A DNA stretch of 19,319 nucleotides from Anaerolineaceae bacterium UBA700 (GCA_002298885.1 DBMK01000079.1:1-19319); one strand, 5' to 3'. Positions 1 to 8,014 are shown, counted from the stretch's first letter. The notes: generated by a model not told the origin, from the letters alone. Made by a program: numbers and translations.

Positions 1-60
1 TTATTAATCCGGGGATTGGGCGTAAAATAACGCCCAATCCCCGGATTAATAATATTTTTT
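1..60 (+). terminator. Long perfect hairpin with T-run at window edge
   Basis: A perfect inverted repeat has 23-bp arms at 1-23 and 30-52 and a 6-nt loop. It is followed by TATTTTTT, so it has the form of a rho-independent terminator for a + strand gene lying left of the window. The arms are much longer than a terminator needs and may extend beyond base 1. It could therefore also be one copy of a dispersed palindrome. Confidence 0.75.
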
Positions 61-67
61 GGTTTGA

Positions 68-96
68 TTGACATTCATTGGGTATTGTATTATTAT
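68..96 (+). promoter_or_regulatory. Sigma70-type promoter for the transporter operon
   Basis: A perfect -35 box TTGACA (68-73) is followed by a 17-bp spacer and TATTAT (91-96), one mismatch from TATAAT. Transcription would start near 103, leaving about 390 nt of leader before the SBP start codon. It lies directly after the edge terminator, as expected for a new transcription unit. Confidence 0.7.
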
Positions 97-102
97 TGTA
101 TC

Positions 103-480
103 TGGTAAAGTCTAGACACGAGGTTATGAATTTACTGGTGCGGTCGCATGAAAAGAAAAACATCGAAGCACCGGTTCAGCGATTGGCCGGCTAAAGATAA
201 TGTCATCTTTTGCCAATACGGGGTCTCCAGTCGAAGATGCCTTTCGAACAAAAAGGTGCTTCTTGATTTTCTCCAGCAATTCCCAAGATATTGAATAATA
301 CCGATGGACACGAAAAGCGCCTTTTTAATCGTGGAGGATCAATTTATCGGAATTACGCCAGATCGGTACAAAGAGCAGCACCCACTTACATTTGGAGATA
401 ACTTTCCGCTCGCTGGAAAGTTTGATCAATAGTAGAGATACTGACGATAGTATCTCAGTCGATCCACCTATCTTTTTTTT
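103..480 (+). other. Long structured 5' leader of the SBP gene, no recognised riboswitch
   Basis: No convincing gene is seen here. Several hairpins can be drawn. Pairs are 134-141 with 168-175; 182-187 with 212-217, enclosing 193-198 with 205-210; 233-244 with 252-262 (imperfect); and 435-442 with 449-456. A T8 run at 473-480 ends 17 nt after the last stem, which is too far for a classic terminator. Two small open frames in the same phase as the SBP, 148-294 (48 codons) and 304-432 (42 codons), are separated only by TGA and two or three codons. Neither has a Shine-Dalgarno sequence, so they may be chance or a decayed gene. The stretch is more AT-rich than the coding DNA around it. Confidence 0.4.
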
Positions 481-492
481 GGAGGAGAAAAG

Positions 493-3132
493 ATGAATAA
501 AAGGTTAACGACCGTCTTAAGCCTGCTCGTGCTGTTTAGCATGGTTCTATCAGCCTGCACAGCAGCCACGACCCAGGCCCCCCCCGCAGCCACTTCAGCC
601 CCTGCGGCTACGGATACTGTAGCGCCTCAGCCTACCAACACTGCACCGCCTGCTGCAACAGCAGCTCCCACTAACACCCCGGCTCCTACCACCCCGCCCA
701 AGTCAACCCGCACGGGTGGATTGCTCGACCAGGTAGTCTTCACAAAGATCGAGGATCCACAGGGAGCTGTTGCACAGCTTCAGGCTGGCGCGATCGATGT
801 CTACCCGGTGACCGTTTCTGACCCGGACGTGTACAATACGGTCAAGGGTGACAAGAACCTGAGCTACAACTTGCAGTACGGCGGAAGCGACCAGATGATT
901 CTGAATACCGTGCCCTGCACGGACAAGAACACTCTGAATCCTTTCACCGATGCCAAGATCCGCGAGGCCATGAACTGGGCTGTTGATCGCAACTACATCG
1001 CCCAGGAAATCGCCGGCGGCCTGGCGATCCCCCGCTACACTGGTATTGATGATGCTTCCTCGGATGCGGCTCGTTACGCCGCCGACCTGGCCTCCATCGT
1101 TACCAAGTACGGCTATAACCTGGACAAAGCCAAAGCTGTCGTCGACGCCGAAATGCCCACCCTGGGCGCAACCAAGGACGCCAACGGCAAGTGGCAGTTC
1201 AACGGCAAGCCCGTTACGATCATCGGCCTGATCCGCACCGAAGACTCCCGCAAGCAGATGGGTATTTACTTCGCCCAACAGCTTGAGAAACTGGGCTTCA
1301 CGGTTGACCAGCAGTTGAAGACCCGTAAAGAAGCCGCCCCCATCTGGCAGGGCGACCCGGCTCCGTGCAAGTTCGGTTACTACACCGCCGGCTGGATCTC
1401 CACCGCAATCACCCGCGACGAAGGCTACAACTTCGCCCAGTTTAACTCCGGCCAGGTCCAGAACATCCCCCTGTTCCTGAAATACGCACCCTCGAAAGAG
1501 CTGCAAACGGCTGAAGATGCTCTGCTGAACAACACCTTCACGACGTTGGACCAGCGCGACCAGTACTTCCACACCGCATTCCAGCTCTCCATGCAGGAAA
1601 GCTGGTGGGGTGTCTGGCTGGTCACCAATGTGGCCTTTACGCCCTTCAGCAATAAGATCCAGGGCGCCTCTGACCTGTACGGTGGCTTTAGCACCACGCT
1701 GTTCCCCTACACTGCAAAATTCGCTGCCAAGGAAGGCGGCTCGCTGCGTGTTGCTCAATCAGGTATCCTGGTCCAGGCCTGGAACCCCATCCAGGGCTCC
1801 AACTGGGTAGATGACGCCATCCCGCAGAACTTCACCGAGGACCATGGTGTTATCCCCAACCCGTATACCGGCCTGATGATGCCCAAACTCGTCCAGAAGA
1901 TGGACGTCGTTGTCAAATCCGGTCTTCCGGTCAACAAGTCGGCGGACTCCACCTGGGTAACCCTGACGAACCAGGACAGCATCGCCGTACCTGACGATGC
2001 CTGGGCGGATTGGAATGCCAAGACCCAGACCTTCGTCTCCGCCAAGGACCGCGCTGCGGCTGACAAGAATTACAAACAGACTGCCAATGTCCAGATCACA
2101 GTTACGTATACGCCGGATCTGTTCAAGACCAAGTGGCATGACGGCAGCAACTTCGACGTTTCTGACGTGGTCATGGGCATGATCATGTACTTCGATCCCG
2201 GCAAGCCGGAAAGCAAGATCTACGACAAGGGCTACGCCGAATCTTCGTTCGCAGCCAATATGAGCCACTTCAAGGGCGTCAAGATCGTCTCGACCAATCC
2301 GCTGACCATCACCACCTGGGACGACAAGTTCCAGTTGGATGCCGAGAACAATGCCCAGGTTGGCACCTGGTACCCGGCTTACGGTGGTAACGGTAGCGGC
2401 GATGCCTACACTTACGGTACGGGCGCCTGGGACAACATTGCCCTGGGTGTGGCGGCCGAAGCTGACGGCAAGATGGCCTTCTCGCTGGATAAGTCCTCCA
2501 CCCTCAAGGTAGACGAGACCAGCCTGATCTCGGGCCCGACCCTGGCGATCCAGGCCACTTACCTGGATAAGTTTGCAGCTTCGGGTGAGGTGCCTTTTGC
2601 CCCGACCATGAGCAAGTACGTCTCGGCTGACCAGGCCAAGGCGCGCTATGCCAGCCTGCAGGCTTTCTACAAGGCCCACAACCACATGTGGATCGGCACC
2701 GGCCCGTACTTCGTTGATAAAGTCGACACGACCGGTGGCTCGCTCACCTTAACCCGCTTCACCGACTACCCGTTCCCGGCTGATCAGTTTGCTGGCTTCT
2801 CCGCTGCTGAGATCGCCGCCGCCACGGTAGATGGTCCGACCCAGGTTAAGGCTGGTGACGACGCTCCCTTCACCGTTACGGTTAAATTCAACGATCAGCC
2901 CTATCCTTCCAAGGACATCGACAAAGTGGGCTACACGTTGTTCGGTTCCGACGGCAGTGTGGTTGCCTCTGGGGCTGCCAAGATGACTGCTGAAGGATCG
3001 TACGCCATCGATCTGGCTCCGGACGTGACGACCAAGCTGCCTGCCGGCTCAGCTTCGCTGAGTGTGGCTGTTGCATCCAAGGTAGTTGCTCTGCCGACGT
3101 TCGTGACCTACCAATTCGTTGTTACTCAATAA
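493..3132 (+). CDS. Lipoprotein substrate-binding protein, family 5 (DppA/OppA-like), apparently circularly permuted
   Basis: Extracytoplasmic solute-binding lipoprotein of a peptide/oligosaccharide-type ABC importer, 879 residues against the usual 500-600. GGAGGAG (481-487) lies 5 nt before ATG. A signal peptide ends in lipobox LSAC (Cys22), followed by an Ala/Pro/Thr-rich linker to about residue 74. Residues 75-412 match the canonical second half: VVFTKIEDP near 81, the family hallmark DAKIREAMNWAVDR at 153-166, then the usual C-terminal lobe. Residues 413-766 match the canonical first half: GGSLRVAQSG near 415, WHDG at 548-551 with DVV at 558-560, and IGTGPY at 734-739. Residues 778-879 look like an Ig-like beta domain. 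The ligand cannot be told from sequence; peptide or oligosaccharide are both known in this family. It is the first gene of the operon and is followed by both permeases. Confidence 0.9.
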   Translation: MNKRLTTVLSLLVLFSMVLSACTAATTQAPPAATSAPAATDTVAPQPTNTAPPAATAAPTNTPAPTTPPKSTRTGGLLDQVVFTKIEDPQGAVAQLQAGAIDVYPVTVSDPDVYNTVKGDKNLSYNLQYGGSDQMILNTVPCTDKNTLNPFTDAKIREAMNWAVDRNYIAQEIAGGLAIPRYTGIDDASSDAARYAADLASIVTKYGYNLDKAKAVVDAEMPTLGATKDANGKWQFNGKPVTIIGLIRTEDSRKQMGIYFAQQLEKLGFTVDQQLKTRKEAAPIWQGDPAPCKFGYYTAGWISTAITRDEGYNFAQFNSGQVQNIPLFLKYAPSKELQTAEDALLNNTFTTLDQRDQYFHTAFQLSMQESWWGVWLVTNVAFTPFSNKIQGASDLYGGFSTTLFPYTAKFAAKEGGSLRVAQSGILVQAWNPIQGSNWVDDAIPQNFTEDHGVIPNPYTGLMMPKLVQKMDVVVKSGLPVNKSADSTWVTLTNQDSIAVPDDAWADWNAKTQTFVSAKDRAAADKNYKQTANVQITVTYTPDLFKTKWHDGSNFDVSDVVMGMIMYFDPGKPESKIYDKGYAESSFAANMSHFKGVKIVSTNPLTITTWDDKFQLDAENNAQVGTWYPAYGGNGSGDAYTYGTGAWDNIALGVAAEADGKMAFSLDKSSTLKVDETSLISGPTLAIQATYLDKFAASGEVPFAPTMSKYVSADQAKARYASLQAFYKAHNHMWIGTGPYFVDKVDTTGGSLTLTRFTDYPFPADQFAGFSAAEIAAATVDGPTQVKAGDDAPFTVTVKFNDQPYPSKDIDKVGYTLFGSDGSVVASGAAKMTAEGSYAIDLAPDVTTKLPAGSASLSVAVASKVVALPTFVTYQFVVTQ

Positions 3133-3160
3133 GCTTTGAGTCAGTGATTCAAAAACCTGG

Positions 3161-3184
3161 TAGGGGTGGGGTATCCCACCCCTA
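3161..3184 (+). terminator. Intercistronic hairpin after the SBP gene
   Basis: Ten-bp GC-rich arms (3161-3170 and 3175-3184) enclose a GTAT loop. Only a weak T-rich tail follows (AATTTTA from about 3192). It may act as a partial terminator or as an mRNA 3'-end stabiliser. Either would raise binding-protein expression over the permeases, a common arrangement in ABC operons. Confidence 0.5.
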
Positions 3185-3209
3185 TCGGGCGTAATTTTAC
3201 AGAAAGCGT

Positions 3210-3255
3210 TTTGGGTGTCGTGTGGGGTGCAGTATAATCCAACATGACACCCAAA
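3210..3255. repeat. Operator-like inverted repeat centred on the TATAAT box
   Basis: Thirteen-bp arms (TTTGGGTGTCGTG at 3210-3222 and its complement at 3243-3255, with one G-T mispair) flank a 20-bp spacer. The symmetry centre falls in the -10 box. One arm covers the -35 and the other the predicted transcription start. No T-run follows, so it is not a terminator. It could bind a dimeric repressor or fold in RNA. Confidence 0.5.
3211..3238 (+). promoter_or_regulatory. Candidate internal promoter before permease 1
   Basis: A perfect -10 TATAAT lies at 3233-3238. A weak -35 TTGGGT (3211-3216) sits 16 bp upstream. Transcription would start near 3245, about 40 nt before the preferred ATG at 3286. 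The -35 box lies inside the left arm of an inverted repeat (3210-3222 with 3243-3255). Confidence 0.45.
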
Positions 3256-3285
3256 TTTAAAAAAATACAGAAAAGGGTGAGTATT

Positions 3286-4437
3286 ATGACCGAGGCGAGT
3301 ACCCCATTACCTGCCCAACCGACTGTGGGACAGGAAGAAAAGAAGAAAAGAGCAGGTACAAGCACCCTGTCGCGTATTGCCAGGTACACCGTCGTCAGGC
3401 TTATCACGATATCGATTACGGTGGTCATCGCCGTATACCTGACCATTTTGATTGCCAACATGGGTGGATATGTCGACCAGATCCGATTGGGGCAAATTCG
3501 AGAAACCATTAACACCCAGGTGGCTGGTAATCCGGTATACCGTGGCCTCACCCCGCAAGCCCGAGCTGATTTGATCAACCAGCAAATCGCCACCGAGGCC
3601 GACCGTCAGGGGCTAAACCGGCCCTTCATCGCACGCAGCATCGATTTTATGAAAGACGCGCTTACGCTTAACCTGGGACGCGCCTTGAATATGGTCTCCA
3701 ACAGCGGTTCTGGCTCGGTGCGCCTGATCATCCTGGAACGTTTGCCACCCACACTGATTCTTTTCGGTGTATCCGATATTATCTTGTTTTTTCTGGCGAT
3801 GGTGTTTGCATTGGCGCTATCCAGGTCCTACGGCAGCTTTTTTGATAAGCTGGCAGTAGCGCTGACACCTTTGTCCTCTGCGCCAGGTTGGTTCTATGGA
3901 ATTTTCCTGATCTTGATTTTTGCGGCAGTCCTGAAGGTACTGCCGTTTGGCGGGATGGTGGACGCGCCGCCGCCAGCTAACAAGCTGGATTACGCCTTGA
4001 GCATGCTCAACCACATGGTCTTGCCTGTGGCAGCCTACTCGATGAGCCAGATCTTCTTAAGCATTTTTACCTGGCGTACCTTTTTCTTGATCTACTCCAG
4101 TGAAGACTACGTGGACATGGCTAAGGCCAAAGGCCTGCCTGCCCGTGATATCCAAAATAAGTATATCCTTCGACCGACTTTGCCCACTATCATCACCAGT
4201 TTTGCCTTGCTTGTAATTGCTACCTGGCTGGGGGCGCCCATTTTTGAGACGATTTTTAACTGGCCAGGGCTGGGACGCGCCTTGTTCCAGGCTATTGGCC
4301 TGTTCGATACGCCGGTCATTGTCGGCGAGACGGTTATTTTCTCATACCTGCTGGCAATCACCGTATTCCTGTTGGATATCATTTACGCGCTTGTTGACCC
4401 AAGAGTTAAAATTGGCGGGGAAGGGAGCCACGTTTAA
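3286..4437 (+). CDS. ABC transporter permease 1 (DppB/OppB-like)
   Basis: Integral membrane subunit that forms the translocation path with permease 2. The frame opens at ATG 3244, but ATG 3286 is preferred because GGGTGAG (3275-3281) precedes it, giving 383 residues. The N-terminus is a hydrophilic, Lys-rich cytoplasmic tail to about residue 33. TM1 spans about 35-57, followed by an extracytoplasmic loop to about 145 and then about five more membrane segments (about 150-178, 195-222, 240-262, 303-325, 345-370). The EAA-type loop that docks the ATPases is at about 275-297 (AKAKGLPARDI), and the ending VDPRVK is typical of DppB proteins. It is separated from permease 2 by 2 nt, so the two are surely co-translated. 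Confidence 0.93.
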   Translation: MTEASTPLPAQPTVGQEEKKKRAGTSTLSRIARYTVVRLITISITVVIAVYLTILIANMGGYVDQIRLGQIRETINTQVAGNPVYRGLTPQARADLINQQIATEADRQGLNRPFIARSIDFMKDALTLNLGRALNMVSNSGSGSVRLIILERLPPTLILFGVSDIILFFLAMVFALALSRSYGSFFDKLAVALTPLSSAPGWFYGIFLILIFAAVLKVLPFGGMVDAPPPANKLDYALSMLNHMVLPVAAYSMSQIFLSIFTWRTFFLIYSSEDYVDMAKAKGLPARDIQNKYILRPTLPTIITSFALLVIATWLGAPIFETIFNWPGLGRALFQAIGLFDTPVIVGETVIFSYLLAITVFLLDIIYALVDPRVKIGGEGSHV

Positions 4438-4439
4438 CC

Positions 4440-5780
4440 ATGAATTTACGATCTGGCCTCAAAGAGATTTTAAAGTACCCCACTGCCCTGGCTGGCTCCA
4501 TCATCATCCTGATCCTGGTTCTGGTATCCATTTACACAATCATCGCCATTCCCTATGACAGGGCGATCCAATTATGGAAAGGTTCCGAAGCAGATTGGTA
4601 CAAGAACCCCAAGTTGGCCGCGCCGGTGTGGTACAACTGGTTCCGCAGTGATAAGCTGCCGGAGACGATCGACCTGACCACGACGAGCCCGGGTGTGACC
4701 AAGAAGGTTACCCCGGCTGGAAAATCGACCCTGATCAACTATACGTTTGATATTCCCTGGAATTACAACTCTTATGCGGATGACTTTGCAATTTACTTCG
4801 ATTCCAAATTCACTTCAAAAGCGCCGTTCGTTGGCTTAGTCTGGGTAACACCGGACGGGCGAAAAATACGCCTGAGCAACTTTGCGCTTAAAGACCACAT
4901 GGCTTACCGCGTCTCCCAGGACAATACGCTGACGAGGAATAAGCTGAACGGAGAAGTAGCCAACATCGGGTTGTTCGGCGGACCGAAATTCAACAATCCC
5001 ACGCCTTTAAAAGGGAATTACCAGCTCCAAATCGAGGGCACGACATTCGAACCAAACTCGGATTACACGCCCGAGGTCATTTTGTATGGAAAACTGGCCG
5101 GCGCCGCCGGCACTGACAACCTGCGCCGGGATATTGGGATTGCGCTGCTGTGGGGCACCCCTATTGCCCTGCTTTTCGGCTTCCTGGCAGCAGTCGGGAC
5201 AACGTTTACGCAATTGATCATCGCCGGCATCAGCACCTGGTTCGGTGGCTGGGTGGACACTCTCATCCAGCGCATCACCGAGATCAACCTGGTACTGCCC
5301 TTCCTCCCCATCCTGATCATGGTGGGTACGCTGTATTCAAGAAGCCTGTTCGTGATCTTGAGTGTGGTCATATTGCTTGGTATTTTTGGCTCAGGAATTA
5401 AAACGTTCCGAGCCGTGTTCATGCAGGTCAAGGAGTCGCCTTACATTGAGGCGGCTCGATCATACGGGGCGGGCAATGGTCGAATCATCTTCCAGTATAT
5501 GATTCCGCGCCTGATCCCGCTGCTGATCCCGCAATTCATCACCCTGATCCCTTCCTATGTGTTTCTGGAAGCTTCCCTGGCGGTGCTGGGCCTGGGCGAT
5601 CCGACCCTTCCCACCTGGGGCAAATTGATCGACGATTCTTACGCCGCCGGAGCGCTGTTCCAGGGCTATTACTACTGGGTACTGGAGCCATCCGTGCTGT
5701 TGATGATCACCGGCCTGGCATTTGCCTCGGTCGGTTACGCCATGGACCGCATTTTTAATCCCCGCTTGAGAGGTCAGTAA
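4440..5780 (+). CDS. ABC transporter permease 2 (DppC/OppC-like) with large extracytoplasmic insert
   Basis: Second membrane subunit of the importer, 446 residues against roughly 300 for DppC. TM1 is at about 17-38. The usual DppC landmark GTDNLRRDI (224-232), normally only some tens of residues after TM1, comes about 185 residues after it. The intervening block (about 40-222) is hydrophilic, rich in aromatic and Thr/Asn residues and beta-like. It should lie outside the membrane, where it could touch the binding protein. After it come the usual five membrane segments. The EAA loop is at about 335-357 (YIEAARSYGAGNGRII), and the motif LPTWGKLIDD is at 390-399. The family assignment is secure; the role of the insert is inferred. 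Confidence 0.92.
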   Translation: MNLRSGLKEILKYPTALAGSIIILILVLVSIYTIIAIPYDRAIQLWKGSEADWYKNPKLAAPVWYNWFRSDKLPETIDLTTTSPGVTKKVTPAGKSTLINYTFDIPWNYNSYADDFAIYFDSKFTSKAPFVGLVWVTPDGRKIRLSNFALKDHMAYRVSQDNTLTRNKLNGEVANIGLFGGPKFNNPTPLKGNYQLQIEGTTFEPNSDYTPEVILYGKLAGAAGTDNLRRDIGIALLWGTPIALLFGFLAAVGTTFTQLIIAGISTWFGGWVDTLIQRITEINLVLPFLPILIMVGTLYSRSLFVILSVVILLGIFGSGIKTFRAVFMQVKESPYIEAARSYGAGNGRIIFQYMIPRLIPLLIPQFITLIPSYVFLEASLAVLGLGDPTLPTWGKLIDDSYAAGALFQGYYYWVLEPSVLLMITGLAFASVGYAMDRIFNPRLRGQ

Positions 5781-5783
5781 GCT

Positions 5784-6740
5784 ATGCCCGAGAAACCCCT
5801 TTTACGAATTGAAGAATTGATCCTGCACTTCCGCACCTCAAAAGGGATTGTTCGGGCTGTTGACGGCGTGAACTTTGAGCTGGGATATAACGAAGCGGTG
5901 GTGGTGGTGGGTGAATCGGGCTGTGGCAAGACCTCGCTGGCAAAGGCCATCCTGCGTCTGCTGCCCCGCAACATTCAGAATTACGGCGGCAAGGTTTACC
6001 TGGACGGCAACGACATCATGGCCTACAACGATGAGGAGTTCCGCAAGAACGTGCGCTGGAACCTGATCTCGATGGTGCCGCAGGCAGCCATGAACGCCCT
6101 CAACCCGGTGCTGCGTATCGGCGACCAGGTGACCGAGCCGTTCATCATCCACACCGGGGCCAACAAGAAACAGGCCATGTCCCAGGCCAAGAAGATGTTC
6201 CAGCACGTGGGCGTGCCCGAGGAATTCCTCAACCGCTATGCCTTCGAGCTGAGCGGCGGCATGCGCCAGCGTTCGGCCATCGCCATGGCGCTGGTGACCT
6301 CACCCGAATTGATCATCCTGGACGAGCCTACTTCCGCCCTGGACGTGCTGACCCAGGCTAATATATTCAACGTGCTGAAGCTGTTGAAGCGCGAGCTGGC
6401 GATCAGCTATATCCTGATCACCCACGACATCGCTACCTCCAGCGAGCTGGCGGATAAGGTGGCGGTGATGTACGCCGGGCAGATCGTCGAAGTGAGCCCG
6501 GCTATTGAATTCTTCACACTCCCTCTGCACCCTTATTCAAAAATGCTCATGGACAGCGTCCCGCGCTTGCGCGGCGGTAAGGAGCCTGAGTTTATTTCAG
6601 GCCAACCCCCCAGCCTCTTGAACCCGCCGACCGGATGCCGTTTTGCGGCGCGCTGTCCGCGCAGGTTTGAAAAATGTGCGCAAGAGCCTCCCGTTTATAA
6701 ACGCGATGGGCGGATTGTCAAATGTTGGTTGTATGAATAA
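5784..6740 (+). CDS. ABC transporter ATPase 1 (DppD/OppD-like)
   Basis: Cytoplasmic ATPase that powers import by binding the EAA loops of the permeases. It has 318 residues and starts 3 nt after permease 2; GAGGT about 9 nt upstream is a plausible ribosome site. Walker A is GESGCGKTS at about 43-51 and the Q-loop Gln about 100. The signature LSGGMRQR is at about 156-163, Walker B LIILDEP at about 176-182, and the switch His lies in ITHD. The C-terminal oligopeptide/dipeptide extension ends in a Cys cluster (C-x5-C-x6-C and a final CWLYE). Such cysteines hold a [4Fe-4S] cluster in structurally studied Opp/Dpp ATPases. All catalytic motifs are intact. It pairs with the next gene as a heterodimer. 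Confidence 0.93.
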   Translation: MPEKPLLRIEELILHFRTSKGIVRAVDGVNFELGYNEAVVVVGESGCGKTSLAKAILRLLPRNIQNYGGKVYLDGNDIMAYNDEEFRKNVRWNLISMVPQAAMNALNPVLRIGDQVTEPFIIHTGANKKQAMSQAKKMFQHVGVPEEFLNRYAFELSGGMRQRSAIAMALVTSPELIILDEPTSALDVLTQANIFNVLKLLKRELAISYILITHDIATSSELADKVAVMYAGQIVEVSPAIEFFTLPLHPYSKMLMDSVPRLRGGKEPEFISGQPPSLLNPPTGCRFAARCPRRFEKCAQEPPVYKRDGRIVKCWLYE

Positions 6741-6755
6741 GGGCAGGGAATATCT

Positions 6756-7796
6756 ATGATGGATCAACTTAGTGAATTAGAAACAAAAGTCCCGGAATTA
6801 CCTCCAGAAACGGTCGTTCCAGATGTGTTGTTGTCGGTCCAGAACCTGAGGGTGTGGTTTGAGCTGCGGCGCCTCGGTTTTGGAGTAGCCGGACACGTTC
6901 ACGCTGTCGACGATGTCAGTTTCGACCTGCACAACAGCGAGGCGATTGCCGTGGTGGGCGAAAGCGGCTGCGGTAAATCCAGCCTGATGAAGACCGTGCT
7001 GGCGCTCTACCGCCCTACGGGAGGTAAGATTACCTTCGAGGGGGAGGATATCAGCGCCATGAAGGGTGAGGTTGTCAAGCAGTACCGCTCTAAAGTGGGC
7101 TATATCCAGCAGGACCCCTACAGCGCCATGGCGCCGTTCATGACCATTGAGCGCATCCTCGAAGAACCGATGATCATCAACGGCATCCACGATCGCAACG
7201 AGCGGAAGCAGCGCTTGACGCAGGCGCTGGAAGAGGTCAAAGTATTCCCGGTGTCCGACTTCCTGCCCAAGTTCCCTCACCAGCTCAGCGGCGGGCAGCA
7301 GCAGCGCATCATCATTGCCCGCGCCATGCTGCTCAACCCCAGGTTGATCGTGGCAGATGAGCCGGTTTCGATGCTGGACGCTTCGGTGCGCGTCGAGATC
7401 CTCAAGCTGCTGCGCGGCTTGCAAGAGAAGCGCCGCCTGGCGGTGATGTACATCACCCACGACCTATCGACCGTGCGATATTTCTCGCGGCGCATCTTTG
7501 TTATGTACGCCGGGAAAATTGTGGAAAAGGCGCGCGTAAGCGACCTGCTGGGGAACCCACTGCACCCGTATACCCACGCCCTACTGGCGGCTACCTCCGA
7601 CCCGGACGGCAACAACGCCAAGACGATCAAGGACGTTCCGCCGGGCGAGCCGCCCAACCTGATCAAGCCGCCCGCCGGCTGTCGTTTCCACCCGCGCTGC
7701 CCGCACGTCATCAAAGGCCTGTGCGATGTGGAAGTGCCGCCCGAATTCCATCCAGAGCCTGAACATCTGGTCGCCTGCTGGCTTTACAAATCATGA
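6756..7796 (+). CDS. ABC transporter ATPase 2 (DppF/OppF-like)
   Basis: Partner ATPase of the first pair, 346 residues, 15 nt after ATPase 1, with AGGGAA upstream. ATG codons 6756 and 6759 are both possible starts. Walker A GESGCGKSS is at about 68-76, the Q-loop is YIQQDP, and the signature is LSGGQQQR. Walker B LIVADEP is followed by SMLDASVR, and the switch His is in ITHDLS. The oligopeptide-type C-terminus carries C-x5-C-x7-C and a final CWLYKS, again candidate iron-sulfur ligands. The N-terminal 25 residues before the core are a non-conserved acidic/Pro leader. The stop codon overlaps the start of the next small gene. Confidence 0.93.
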   Translation: MMDQLSELETKVPELPPETVVPDVLLSVQNLRVWFELRRLGFGVAGHVHAVDDVSFDLHNSEAIAVVGESGCGKSSLMKTVLALYRPTGGKITFEGEDISAMKGEVVKQYRSKVGYIQQDPYSAMAPFMTIERILEEPMIINGIHDRNERKQRLTQALEEVKVFPVSDFLPKFPHQLSGGQQQRIIIARAMLLNPRLIVADEPVSMLDASVRVEILKLLRGLQEKRRLAVMYITHDLSTVRYFSRRIFVMYAGKIVEKARVSDLLGNPLHPYTHALLAATSDPDGNNAKTIKDVPPGEPPNLIKPPAGCRFHPRCPHVIKGLCDVEVPPEFHPEPEHLVACWLYKS

Positions 7797-8005
7797 TCAG
7801 CGTCGAGCCGAAATATCTGTGTATTGTAGGTTTTATCCTGATGCTGCTCGGGGCGGGATTGCCGTTCCTGATGGTCCTGCAGATCATCCCCTCGACCTTT
7901 TTCCTGAACTTCTTTTCGTTCGGGGCCGGATTCGTAGGGCTGATCCTGGGTATGATCGGGGCCATGACCATTGCTTTGCGTAACCGAAAACGAAATCGGG
8001 ATTGA
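7793..8005 (+). CDS. Small two-helix membrane protein of unknown function
   Basis: Seventy residues starting at an ATG that overlaps the TGA of ATPase 2 (ATGA), an arrangement typical of translational coupling. Two hydrophobic segments at about 8-30 and 37-60 are separated by a short Pro/Ser/Phe stretch. The Arg/Lys-rich end LRNRKRNRD suggests both ends lie in the cytoplasm. I do not recognise the family. Position and coupling suggest it is made with the transporter. It could be an accessory subunit or a neutral passenger. Confidence 0.7.
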   Translation: MISVEPKYLCIVGFILMLLGAGLPFLMVLQIIPSTFFLNFFSFGAGFVGLILGMIGAMTIALRNRKRNRD

Positions 8006-8014
8006 TCCCGGCAC

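Noticed and set aside
148..432. Small frames 148-294 and 304-432 as real genes
   Set aside because: They lack ribosome sites and known motifs; kept only as part of the leader description because same-phase adjacency could mean a decayed gene.
703..2685. Long minus-strand open frames of 351 and 308 codons
   Set aside because: They lie wholly opposite the SBP gene, have no family resemblance, and are expected antisense shadows of GC-rich codons.
3244..3285. ATG 3244 as the start of permease 1
   Set aside because: It would sit at the predicted transcription start and in an inverted-repeat arm with no ribosome site; ATG 3286 has GGGTGAG at good spacing.
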